Positions 35,126-46,650 of a stretch of DNA of 64,000 bases are shown piece after piece. The position numbers and the translations under genes are program-made. This stretch comes from Bidens hawaiensis. Lineage: Eukaryota; Streptophyta; Magnoliopsida; Asterales; Asteraceae. Location of the stretch: assembly GCA_021521415.1 (NCBI GenBank), contig JAIQDT010007370.1, positions 1 to 64,000 of the forward strand. Direction: 5' to 3'. Position 1 is the first letter of the stretch. Each line of letters starts with the position of its first letter. The notes under the pieces are model-generated. The model saw only the letters and a list, made by a program, of their open reading frames with translations, did no database searches and was not told where the DNA came from.

Positions 35126-36750
35126 TGATATAATGCTTAATATACATAAAGTCCCTTGTATATTTATATATTATTTTATTAGTTTATGTTCGGTTTTTAT
35201 TAGAATTTGTATACTACTAACATATTTGAATAATGTAGATTCCGGGACTTGTTTATGGTTAAAAAAGGCGAAAAAAGAGTTAAAACAAGCCAAAACGGTG
35301 AACCGGAGCATCAAAATTGAACCGGACCGCATCAGGAAACGAATGGGACCGGTCAGCCAACCCTAGCCCGCGGCACCGCGCGACCAAGAGGCAAAACGCT
35401 GCCGTGCGGCGCTTCGGGGACCCAGTTTCTCGAATTTTCTTCGTATTTTATCAGTTTTGGGCCCAGTAAACCAATGTAAACACCCCCAAACTTAATCATA
35501 AGCATACCCTGCGAACCATAGTCGAATTTGGAGTTTCTTGTAGCTTAGGATTGCAATATTTGGTGGGTTTGAAGGCTAGGAATCAGCCGGTGAAGTGCTT
35601 ATCATCCAAGAACGAAGACTCCGGGTTTTATCGTCTTTAATCTTCCGTTCTTATATATTTTTGCAATGATTTCCTTTATTATCGTTTTGTTTGCTTTTTT
35701 GAAGTTAGGCTAAACTTTATAGACTGCCTAGGCTTATGATGAACCTTTGTTGACGTTTGATTTTGACTTGGGATTTATTTATCGTTATGGTTTTTATGAA
35801 CTAGTTAAAAGGTTTAATTATATTTAATTGATGCATATGTGTGCTTTAGGTTGTTTAATTAAGTTTTATTATTCCATAGTTGCCTTGATTATTGTTCGTC
35901 ATTATGATAGGTTTCTATTAGTTCATCTACTTTGTGTTTTTGACTATTTTATGATTGATTTCATGATAAGATCATAGGAATAATATTAGTTAATCAAATA
36001 AACCTAAGTGTGCTACTAACCTAAATAGCTATAAGGTGCTAGGTTATTGATAGGTCTTTGTTGATCAGGATTGGTAGATTTAGTTCTTCGTAAGGAGTCC
36101 ATCTAGGTTTGATTGATTAACTTTGTCTATCAAGTCAACTGAATATATTAGTTTGCCTTTGATTTCCGCGGTATAAGGTAGGATTTCGTATAAACGAACT
36201 AGTTTGTAATTAATTAGGTGACCGTAAGGAAACTTGATTTTTAATACTGGTGTGCGTTAAAACTTATTAGAACCCCATAGGTGTCTCTTGAGAAGGGTCA
36301 GGGGTCCTGTTCGGGTTTTCTGTTAAGCTTCTATTTCGCGATCCCAGTTCCATAACTAAATAGTCTCCCAGTTAATTGATAACTGAAACTTAGGGGATTC
36401 TAGCCTAGGTGGTTGTTCATCATCATCTGAATTAAGTCTAAGTTATAAGTTTAGTCGTCTTTAGTTTTCTTAATTGGTTAAAATTAGTTTAGAATTAGTT
36501 TATTAGTAAAACCCCCCTTAGGCAAATAATAAATAAATAGTCGTGTCTGTAGTTTAGTCTAATTTAGCTGGTTTACGTAATTTAAAGAGTCTCGTGGGTT
36601 CGATATCCGGACTTACTTAGATGTACTAGAGTCGATCGGTTCACTTGCCGGTTAGTAGTTTAGTTAAGTTTAAGAGTCTAGAATTTATCACTTAGTGTCT
36701 AGATTAGCGTTTATTTAGTTAATAAATTAATAACTACTTTTAGCACATCA
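35126..36750 (+). mobile_element. 3' LTR of the Athila-like element
   Basis: Begins TGATATAATGC right after the copia insertion site and ends CTACTTTTAGCACATCA. The last kilobase is homologous, in the same orientation, to the solo LTR 53706-55554 (for example AGACTGCCTAGGCTTATGATG, GAGTCTCGTGGGTTCGATATC). It has a GC-rich patch near 35340-35420, but no coding content. No left partner LTR remains. Confidence 0.75.
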
Positions 36751-37800
36751 GAGCTCATCATACCAAGCTCTAGGAGCATGATGTAATCAATGCAATGCCT
36801 TTCTCAATTTGTACACCTTTTTTGGATTAATTGTATTTCAAAACCTAAAGGTTGAGTGACATAGACTTCTTCATTAATCTTTCCTTTTAAGAAAGCAGAC
36901 TTGACATCCAGTTGATAGGCTTTGATGTTCATGGATGCCGCATATGCTAAGAAGATTCTGATGGCTTCTAATCTTGCAACAGGGGCAAAGACTTCTTCAA
37001 AGTCTATTCCTTATTCTTGTAAGCATCCTAAAGCCACTAGTCTTGCCTTGTTCTTAATCACTATTCCTCTCTCATCCTTTTTGTTTCTGAATACCCACTT
37101 GGTGCCTATTGCATATTTTTCTCTAGGTTTGTCAACCAAATCCCAAACCTATAGATCCTTGAATTGAGCCAACTCTTCCTGCCTTGCTTCTACCCAAATG
37201 GTTATCTTTCAAAGCTTGATTAATGTTCTTGGGTTCAACTTGGGAGAGAAAGCAAGCATTAAGACAACTGTTTGCTCTTTTAGAAGAAATTCTGGTCACT
37301 CTTTCATGCAGGTTACCAATACTATTCTCAGAAGGATGGTTTCTTTCAATTGAGGAAGTCTGAACAACTTGATCTGCAATGACTTCAGTATCTAGATTTG
37401 TCATGTTCACATCAGCAGTTTAATTTTGAGGTTCTTATTCAGTTCCAGGGGACTTTGGATTGAATGCATTTCCTGATGTGGATGCTTCATTGTTTCCAAT
37501 CTGCAAAGAGTCAAACAGTGACTGGAACCTGTCTTCATTTCTTTCTGTCTCTTCAGGTTGACTTTGCATTGGTTCACTCTCTGCTCCACTAGGACCATCA
37601 TTTGAGATTTCAACTGGTGCTTCATGTTCATTAGGATCAATCTCATTTGGTCTTCTGTTATTTCTTTCAAAATTAAATTCTCTCTCCTGATGCAACAGTT
37701 GATAACAACTTGTCCAGATCAATCTTCTTTTGCTTATCCTTTTCTTCAATGCTTGTTCTGAACATGCTGTCATCCATATCTTCATTATAAATTTTGAATG
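36751..37800 (-). pseudogene. Copia integrase-RT linker and N-terminal reverse transcriptase (broken, truncated)
   Basis: Low-complexity linker (NEHEAPVEISNDGPSGAESE) at 37435-37785. After frame changes come the KYAIGTKWVFRNKKDERGIV region near 37080-37120, [20 protein letters not shown] near 36960-37010 and [19 protein letters not shown] near 36850-36910. The YVDD box and everything after it are absent. Confidence 0.85.
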
Positions 37801-38850
37801 ACTTAATCATTTTCTGTAAGTTAAACAGCCACTTTGGTCCTTATACATTATTGAAGTGATTTTCATTAAAGATAATGTTTGAGGCTCAATGACTACCATG
37901 TGATCTTTGACATAGACTCTGTAAGCCTTTGAATGAGATTAATAACCCACAAAGAAACATTCCAATTATTTTGATTGGAATTTGTTGAGATAATCCTTTG
38001 TGTTCAACAGTGAGCATTTACATCCAAATGGCTTCAAGAACTTCACATATGGTTTTCTTTTAAAGATTATCTCATATGGAGTCTTGTTATGAGTCTTGTT
38101 CAATAGGACCTTGTTCTACACATAGCATGTAGTATTGATAGCCTCTGCCCAAAATGTCAATGGTAAGAAGGCATCTGGTATCATGGTTCTTGCAGCTTCA
38201 ATTAGTGTTCTATTTCTCCTTTCTACAACACCATTTTGTTCAGGAGTCCTTGGAGCACTGTACTGTTGAAAGATCCCTTTAGAAGTGCAGAATTCTTCTA
38301 GAATTCCATTCTTGAACTCTGTCCCATTGTCACTTCTAATCACTTTCACTTTCTTTTCAAGTTGATTTTCCATTCTCGGTACACAGTTCTTGATCAATTC
38401 AGGAGTCTCATCTTTATGTCCCATGAAAAAGACCATGTAAACCTTGAATAGTCATCAGTTATTACAAGGCAGAGTCTCTTTCTTCCAATGCTTGGAATAC
38501 TTATAGGACCAAACAGGTCCATGTGAAGTAGTTCCAGGACCTTATCAATTGAATTGACCAGTTTGCTCTTATTTGAGGATTTGTGTTGCTTTCCCTTGAG
38601 ACAAAAAGAGCATTTTTCTTCTAACTTGAATTCTTTTACAGGAAGACATATAACATGCTCTCCTTTCACAAGCTTGTTCATGTTTTTGAGATTAACATGA
38701 CACATCTTCCCATGCCACATTTTGGTATCATTTTCAGTAGCCTTGGATACAAAGCATGAACCACCTCTAGATACTGCATTCTTCATTCTTAGTTCATAAA
38801 GGTTTTCATTCCTTGGAGCCATCATCATTATCATTTCACGTGGGATGACA
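37801..38850 (-). pseudogene. Copia integrase (broken)
   Basis: Zinc-binding region MWHGKMCHVNLKNMNKL...CSFCLKGKQ near 38600-38730. The core has the first aspartate in LLHMDLFGP and ITDDYSRF, the second in VIRSDNGTEFKNG and glutamate in NGVVERRNRTLIEAARTM. A frameshift at about 38430 and loss of frame beyond 38116 break it. Confidence 0.9.
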
Positions 38851-39150
38851 AACTCAGGCTTCAAAATGAAACAATGTGCATCATCAAATCCGACCTTGTA
38901 TCCTTTATCACACACTTGAGAAATGCTGAGCAGATTGTATTGTAGTCCTTCAACATGCAGCACTTCTCAAAGGATACTTTGCCATTTGTAAGAGTGCCTA
39001 TACCAACAATTTTTCCTCCATTTTCATCACTCCCAAATGCAACTGGTCCTTCATACTTTTATTCAAAGTTCACAAGTGTTTCTCTATCACAAGTCATGTG
39101 CCTAGAACAAATACTGTTCATATACCATATATCATTTCCATTTGAGGACT
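38850..39150 (-). pseudogene. Copia protease remnant lacking the catalytic aspartate
   Basis: Minus strand near 39075-39125 reads WYMNSICSRHMTCDRETLVN, where SIRE-like proteins have D-S-G before CSRHM; D and G are both replaced. A TAA follows near 39060 and a frame change near 38965 precedes LQYNLLSISQVCDKGYKVGF. Confidence 0.75.
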
Positions 39151-40793
39151 GTTCCTGCACATACAAACACAAGAAGATCGGTTACTTTCTGAGTTACAAA
39201 ATTCATCAGTTTGTAAGTCAAAATCAATTGAGACTTCAACAGAGGTTTGAACTGGATCTTCATGCACCGCTTCACATGAATCATCTGATTCATATTCATA
39301 TACAATAGTAGCTTCAACATCTTTCACTTCAAATTGTTTAATCACAAACTCCTTCTTCTTTTCCACTTCCTCTTTTATTTTCCACTGGAAGACTCTAGGT
39401 TCAAAACCTTGCTTCAGTAGAAAATTTTCATCTCCATTTAGATTTCTAGGTCTTACTTTACCCTTTGGTTTCATGCCTGGTCTCTTTCCCCTAACAGTCC
39501 TGTTTGACTCATTTGATCATTCATTCAATTTAAGGACTGTCTTCAATCTTTCTCCAACTTGAGTTTGTGATCTTCATCATCTGATGAGTTCTTTTCACCA
39601 TTCAAGTATCTTTCATGCATCTGCTTGTATCCCTTCATGTTTAATCCAAAAAAGATTCAGTAATTTCAAATTTCTCTTCTTCAACCCAACATGAGTCAGT
39701 GTGATGTCCATAGACATCACACTTCTTGCACCATACTTTACCAAAACTTCACATATCTTCTAGCAATTGTTTGTCTTTAATTCTTTCACTAGGTTTTGGA
39801 AAGTCAAAACCTAAAGAAGTTTTTGCATACAAAGATCCACTGAACTCCATCTTGATTGGTTTATTCACTTCAAGCTTTTGTGGATACTTTTCTTTTACAA
39901 ACTTGATTTTGTTTATCTTTCCAGATGTATTTTATGAACTTACCTTTTCTTCAGACACATATCTTTTCCTTGGAATAGATTCAACATCTCCTATATCAAA
40001 GAGCTCATGATTGGAGAATACAGGATATATTAGTGCATAGAATTGATCATTTGAGTAGCTTCCTGATTGATCACTCTTGTTCCTAAATTGAGATATCTCA
40101 CATATAACAAATACTTTGTGTTTCCTTCTCATTTGTTCATAGTGTTTCTTCATTCTCGGATTTGCCTTAGGAACTCTTGGTATCTTTTCTTCAACTTTCT
40201 TCTTTGCAGGCTTCTTCTTTTTCTTGTAATCAGATAACTTGTCACTTCTACAGCTACAAGTGCTTCCTTCACTTGAATATTCACTCCATTTCTTCTTAGC
40301 TTCAACATTTTTCATTTCTTTCTCTGCTTGGACAGTAATTTCCTTCATCACATATTCACTTGCTTCATTAACTGTCACATTCTCATGCATCTCTACAAAT
40401 TCTTTCTTATCTTCAAAAACAATCTTGAATTGCTTCAGATACTCCTCTCTTTGCTTTTTGTCAACTTTAAGAGGATACTTGTCACAAAAGGACGGTGGAA
40501 CCTTTTTGTACTTCTCTTCAGGATTCATCTTTTCAATGTATCTATGTTTCCTGTTGAAACAAGATTTTCAAGAATTCCATTTGGATTAAAAATTCTGAGT
40601 TCTTAAGCTTCTCTTCAGTATACATTTTCTTCAGCCCCTCAATTTCAATATTCATCTTTGATTGAGTCATATAAGCTTGCACACAATCTTCTTCTAAGCT
40701 TCACTGGTTTCATAGACATTTAGCATAGCTTCCTTTCTCCCACACTCAGATTTCCAGTTTCCAACCTCCTTACTGAGATCATCAATTGTTAAA
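39150..40793 (-). pseudogene. Copia gag-protease linker (broken)
   Basis: Charged, lysine-rich frames (for example 39932-40528 with KPAKKKVEEKIPRVPKANP, and 39118-39474) linking gag and protease, as in SIRE-type elements. Several stops. No catalytic motif. Confidence 0.6.
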
Positions 40794-41377
40794 GGTATAT
40801 TGGTTTTTAATGATCCCAACTATTGTCTTTTGGTCACTGTTGGTCCCAACTAATGAATTGCCTACTAATGGTCACAACTTTTAAAGTATCTGTTCCTAAC
40901 TATCCGCGACTAACAGAATCCTAACGTCGTTAGTTTCAGGTCGCCAGAAAAACGGTTTTGGCTGGAAAACTCAATTTTTTTCCCGAAAACTCAACATTTT
41001 CGTCCCAAACATCTTGGTAACTTCATATCGGACCTTTAGGAACCTTTTTCTAGTAAAAGCCCCATTTATTGAGGTTACCGGAAACCCTAGAACCATCGTC
41101 GGAATTAGCTGATGGTGCTCAAGTTGTGGTAGGTGGTTAGCGGTGAGTCAATTGGCGGTGGTTGCGGTGTTTAGGTGGTGTTTTCCGACAACAAATTTGA
41201 ATTTTCCGGCCAAAAACGTTTTTCCGACGACCTAAAACTAATGGCGTTAAGATTCTATTAGTCGCGGAACATTAGGAACAAATACTTTAAAAGTTGGGAC
41301 TATCAGTAGCCAATTCATTAGTTGGGACCAGCAGTGACCAAAAGACAATAGTTGGGATCATTAAAAACCAATATACC
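40794..41377. mobile_element. Non-autonomous Mutator-like element, perfect 9-bp duplication
   Basis: Terminal inverted repeats of about 150 bp start GGTATATTGGTTTTTAATGA on both ends and are about 90% alike by eye. They are flanked by ATTGTTAAA at 40785-40793 and 41378-41386 (identical, 9 bp). 584 bp with a short unique centre and no transposase. Lies inside the dead copia linker. Confidence 0.9.
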
Positions 41378-41386
41378 ATTGTTAAA

Positions 41387-42746
41387 AGAAGTTCGGAAAT
41401 AGAAGGTTCAGTGTGTATCTGTGAGTTTGAAGATTCTCTCTTTTCATGCACTTTAGCGATGTATGAAACATTTTCCTTTTCAATTTCTGCAGCATGATTG
41501 CTCCAATCAAACTAACCATCTTGAGGCACCATGGTCACTGCAACATTCCCTTGATCCCTATTTTGGTTCACAACATTAACAGCTCCCCTGTTCTGGTTCC
41601 CCTATATCTGCAGCTGATTGTTTCTTTGCTGAGGCTGGGTTTGTTGTTGTTGGGGCATGTTCTGATTCTGATAGGGATTTTGATTTGTGGGTTAATTTCT
41701 CTGTTGGTACCCTTGATGATTCTGATGTTAAATCTGGTGGAATTGTGCTTGGTTCATTTGATTTCCAAATTGTTTTGGAAGACTGCATTCCCTTGCAAAA
41801 TGACCAGGATTCTGGCAGTTGTAGCAGATTGCCTTTGACTTATCAAATCCTATTCTCTCATTAGGTCCAGAGAAGGTTGGTCTTCCTGTCCTGTTGTATA
41901 ACCTCTTGCTTCTCACCGCCAGCATGGCCGCTTGCCATTTGAGATCCATGTCTTCTAAATCATCTGCATCAATTTGTTCCAAGTCCTCTTGCACAACACT
42001 TGTGTGTATCAGGTTCTTTGCAACAAAGGCATTATAGGAATCAGTGAACATGGAGAATAATGCTTGGTAGTCAGTCCCTTGGTTTGAATTTTGAGCGTAG
42101 GGAGGGTGTCCACTTGCTGTTGATGCACAATCATTGTATTCAATCATTTGAATATTGAATCTTGACTGGCTTCCTCCACACATAGATCCTGTTTCAGATG
42201 GCTCTTCCATAATTTGCTGTTGCTGAGATTTGATAGAGAGATTGCCCACTGGTGCAACTAGTGCATTTGTCACAGGAAAGCAAGGCTTCTCTTCTCTTAT
42301 CATATGGTTCTCAATCATTTCATGCTCAATAGCTTGTAGAAATGATATAACATCATCCAACCTTCTTTGAACTTGAATCGGTCAAGTTGTTGCTTCAATC
42401 TGTCTTTCTTTATGTCTCTGTGTTCAACATTTCCTTCAAATATTTCGATAACTGCATCATACATCTCCTTTGCAGTCTTGTGGTGATTCACACTGGTCAA
42501 TATGTCCCATGAGCGACCCAGTTTCAGCATTGACAACGCCTTGTCATCTCGTTTCTTCATTTGTCTTTCAATAGCGGCATTGCTGTTTGCTACTAGGGAA
42601 GGAATATATTGTCCATCTCTAATTGAGTTCCATAGCTCGGTGACATTATAGTTCACAACTGCTTCAAATAACACTTTCCATTTTATGAAGTTTTCTTGCC
42701 CGAGCAACCTTGGTATCTTATTTGTAGATACTTCTTGATCATCCAT
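41387..42746 (-). pseudogene. Copia gag (broken)
   Basis: Starts MDDQEVSTNKIPRLLGQENF at 42746. A frameshift near 42360 joins the LDRFKFKEG part to DVISFLQAIEHEMIENH. Further on are LEDMDLKWQAAMLAVRSKR and the knuckle CYNCQNPGHFAREC (near 41800), then a Q/N-rich tail with TAG and TAA codons in frame (about 41500-41725). Confidence 0.88.
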
Positions 42747-42836
42747 ATCTGCAGATATGGACTCAGCAACCCTTAAACCCTTTCAAGATTCAACCTTTAT
42801 CTCAAAACCATCAGTCCCGTGGCCTTCGGAGAGCTT

Positions 42837-42853
42837 CCAAAGCTCTGATTCCA
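42837..42853 (-). promoter_or_regulatory. Primer-binding site of the SIRE-like element
   Basis: Minus strand TGGAATCAGAGCTTTGG, one change from the TGGTATCAGAGC initiator Met-tRNA type, two bases after the LTR end. Confidence 0.75.
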
Positions 42854-42855
42854 CT

Positions 42856-43887
42856 TGTCAGGACCGGACCTGGTGCAAATCTTAATAGGTTGATAAGAAC
42901 ACACAGATCTAATAAACCCAAAGGCCTCCTGAATATCCTGGCGGAATCAGTATATTCAGGGGATGTGAGTGAAGGTATGAAATATAAATAGATATTCAGT
43001 AAGAAAAAAATCAAAGACAAAGATTCACTATATTGAATATATCATTAATGGAATAGTGAAAGGAATGTCTAGGGTTTCGTGAAGGCGGCAGCGACTGTAC
43101 GAGAAAAAAACACAAAAGGAATATTCGCTGGAATGTTTATGCTCTTGTATTATGTGTCTTATCCACGCTTACAATAAATGGAAACCTGAGACGCTATTTA
43201 TAGGCCCCTTACATTCCTTCTAGAATACCCTAATCATTACATAATTATTAACAAAATGAATACAAGTGTAAACAAGTCTTCGAGTATGATATGTCTTGTT
43301 CGAGCAGACTTGATATGCACTGTATGCTCGATGCAAGTCTTCGAGTACACTTTACTTGGAATATTTTCAGATAGAAAATTTTCCCCTCCAGCATGCTTCA
43401 ATCTTCTTGAAAAATCCTTGCTTTGCTCGAATAAGTCCCTCAAGCAAGCATGTTCTTCTAGATATCTTCAGTCCTGCCTTAGTGACTTACTGAAAACAAA
43501 CTTCAGCATACTCGGATGTAAAGCTTGCTCGGGACTGAACCATGCTCGAAGTCTATACTTAGAACATTTGATATCATTCTTTATTGCATCCATGCTCGAC
43601 CCACCAATGTGCTCGAAACACTTGGTTTAAGCTGGATTGATCAAGATGTTTGCTCGATTGGCAATCCATGCTCGATGAAGAACACTCTTGCTTGATGAAT
43701 TGTAGCTTGATCGAAGCCTTCAACACTTAGAAGAATTCTCTGAAGAAAGTATTATATCCATAAACACCATGCCAGAGGTAGTAAAACCATGCTCAAATGT
43801 TAAAGCTTGCTCGTAGTCCATACTTAGCCGATTCTTTGAGGAGGTTGAGAAGATTCCAATCTTCCTTTGTGAATATCTGACTCAACA
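42856..43887 (-). repeat. 5' LTR of the SIRE-like element
   Basis: Minus strand TGTTGAGTCAGATATTC...CCGGTCCTGACA. The end beside the primer-binding site is firm; the outer end at 43887 is inferred from TG..CA. It contains seven exact TGCTCGA heptamers between 43325 and 43675 plus variants. Confidence 0.65.
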
Positions 43888-43978
43888 AAGATTAGCCGCG
43901 CCGCAACATCAAAAGATTTTAAATTATGGTGATAAAAGCCATTTGGATGATCTCTAGATGATTAGAAAGGATGGAAAT
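43888..43978 (-). mobile_element. LTR piece of the minus-strand Athila-like element
   Basis: Short stretch between the copia LTR and the gypsy insertion. It is the continuation of the LTR that starts at 52681 once the gypsy element with its GAAAT duplication is removed. Confidence 0.5.
43974..43978. repeat. Target site duplication GAAAT (left)
   Basis: Identical to 52237-52241. Confidence 0.85.
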
Positions 43979-46650
43979 TGTGAAATTCATGACAAAGCCG
44001 GATACACCTTATTATTCACATGCCCAATAAGCGATTAACCGCTTATTACGTATCGAGCAAACAAATAACCATATGGGTCTGGTTATGACCCGGATATCCT
44101 GGGAGGCCATCTATAAGTGATATACGCATATTATAAGCTAACATATTGATATTATGACCATAGTACAATAGCAAATCAGTTAAACGAAAACATACTCGTT
44201 TAACTACCCGCTATGATTTTAAACGCGAATGATAGTTCCAAAACAATCATTGTATTATCCGTTAAGACGAAAAAGACTTACAAAACATTTATTTGGAATG
44301 ATTTAAGCAATCCATAAAAATATTTTGGATTTTTACAACCAAATGGCATGTTTTCATAAATTTACAAAAATTTGGCCGAAAAACACTCGTTTTCGCGCTG
44401 TTTGTCGTACCCGATATATTTTTCTTGCCAAAAACTGAACCCGAAATAAACTTGGACTCGGGAATTCATGTTCAGAAATGCAAAACAAGGCAAATGGAGC
44501 CCGGGGGGACCTAACTTCCATCCCGCCAAAGAGGACCCCCCCTTAAGTTTCCTTTATATAAAAAATAATAAGTAATATATTTTCACATAATTCTTGTAAC
44601 CTCTGGACCAGCAAGACCTGTTCTTCCTCTCCCAAGCTCAAACCCTAAAGGTAAGTGAACATTTTTAATCATTTAAGCCTTGTTTCAACATGCTTAATTT
44701 CAGATAAACATAGTTTGATTACCAAAAATCACTTCTAACCATGTAAAACCCTAAAAATTGTCCAGAAACATGTTTTGATCATACACATAGTTAAGAACCT
44801 GATTTGATAAGTTTTTTAGCCATAAACACGGATTAAGGGGTTTAAATCGCGTTTTTATGATTCAAAAGTTCGGTTTAAAGCTCTAACTGAAACCCTAAGT
44901 TTCAAGGCTGAAATTTTGATGATACATGCTTGGTTTTGTGATATAGGACCTGTAGATGGACAAGAACCTCGAAATTTGAGGAAAACAGTTGAAACAAACG
45001 AAAACCGCAAAGGTAATGCCGAAACGATCGTTTAGGGGTTGTTTATGATTAGAATGTGAAATTTTTTAAGGACATCAAGGACTATATTAACGAGTCCCAG
45101 CTCAAATTTGGTAATTTTTTCGACCAAACGATAATATTTGGCGAATTTATTACCGTTTAGGGACGTTTATTTGGGAAAAATACTTAAACTACTTGAAAAA
45201 TTATGAAATTTTATTGAGAACTCAGGTATGGCATAATATGATCACATATAAAATTTGGGGTCATTTGGAAGACCTAGCTATATTTTCTAGATTTGGGTTT
45301 ATTTGAGTTTTTATAGTCGTTTTTGGCTCAAAAGGGTAACTTGAAATGATTGTTATGTTCTGGAAAATTTACAAGCTATTTTGAAAGATATTTGGATCAC
45401 TCATAAATTTTGTCAGATTTTTCGGGAATCGTTTGATATAAACGGACGATTAACGGGTCAAATATAGCTTATAAAATGAAATTTAATAAATTAATAAATC
45501 CGTAAATAATTACAAAAATATTTTTATAAAAATCTACATATTTTACTTGGTAATTGAATAAATGTTCATAGTTTAATGATAAACGAACAATTATTTGTGC
45601 TAATTTGAAAGTTAAACAAATTTTTTTCTGAAAAAACCAACAGGTTTGCGATTAATGGATCTGTTGGGATATCAGAACACCAAGAGTGATCAAATAGTAT
45701 ATTTTCGGGTTAATTAAGTAAAACCAAACTTTTTTGTGAGAAATCCCGAAAATTTGGATGGATTTTGAGCGTTTTTCTCCAAACCAGATTGAATAAACGA
45801 AAATGAGCCCAGTAGCGAATCCAGAAATCTAGTCTATGATTTTTCTTTATAAATTTAATCATTTTATCAACCAACATGTTTACCCAAGTTTACATACTCA
45901 TACCTGTTCTCCAAACGCGTATATGATCGAGTTGGCCTAGCTGGTGAAATGGGGAAACTGAGCCAAGTACGGTTTTAAACATTAGATATTGAACAACGTC
46001 ACAATCTAAGACTATTGACATGTTCTGGGCGTGACAGCCACACCCATACTAAATATACACCCCATTTTAGTATGGAGATTACAATAATATTAAAATATTA
46101 ATATTATTGTAACATTGATTATAGGATTTAGTGCTAGCAAGCAGAACAAACCGGTACCTGATATCGTGTTGAATACCGACTAAACAGTGAGTTTCATGAT
46201 CCCACTTTTAAACCATTTTTATGAACTTTTGGGGTGAAAAGCTTGTTGATACATATCTATATACTCGAAATTGTTTAATGATGTGAGTTATCAAAGTGCT
46301 AAAACACGAAAGTCCCCATGAACACAGTGATTACCTTCAAGTTTGTGGCTTGTGAATAGTACTATTGATTTGACAAACCTAAATGGAACCGGCACGGTTT
46401 GCTTAGACATAACGCCGTTTGCACATGACCATAATTATACAAATACGCTATGTAGTGTTAGAAATAACAACTTGGGGCATGTTGTTTGCGGAAGGGGGGC
46501 CACACTGGTTGATTGTGTGTGGGAAATGGAGGCACGCAACACGAATGAATAGTCAAGGCTTCGCTGTAACTTAGACTAATTACATCATAAACATATAAAA
46601 GAACATACTATAAGCGTACATACATACATATGTACATACATATTTATTAC
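43979..46650 (+). repeat. 5' LTR, truncated at its 3' end
   Basis: Parallel to 49094-51870 of the 3' LTR. It stops being homologous in the TACATACATA tract near 46620-46650, about 370 bp short of a full LTR. A TATA-like TTTATATAAAA lies near 44561. Confidence 0.8.

Larger units (their letters stand above)
36751..43887 (-). mobile_element. SIRE-like Ty1-copia element, truncated in reverse transcriptase
   Basis: Order on the minus strand: 5' LTR (42856-43887), primer-binding site, gag, linker, protease, integrase, N-terminal reverse transcriptase, then abrupt end against the Athila LTR at 36750. A Mutator-type element (40794-41377) is inserted in the gag-protease linker. Many stops and frameshifts. 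SIRE assignment is tentative, from the style of the protein segments. Confidence 0.8.
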
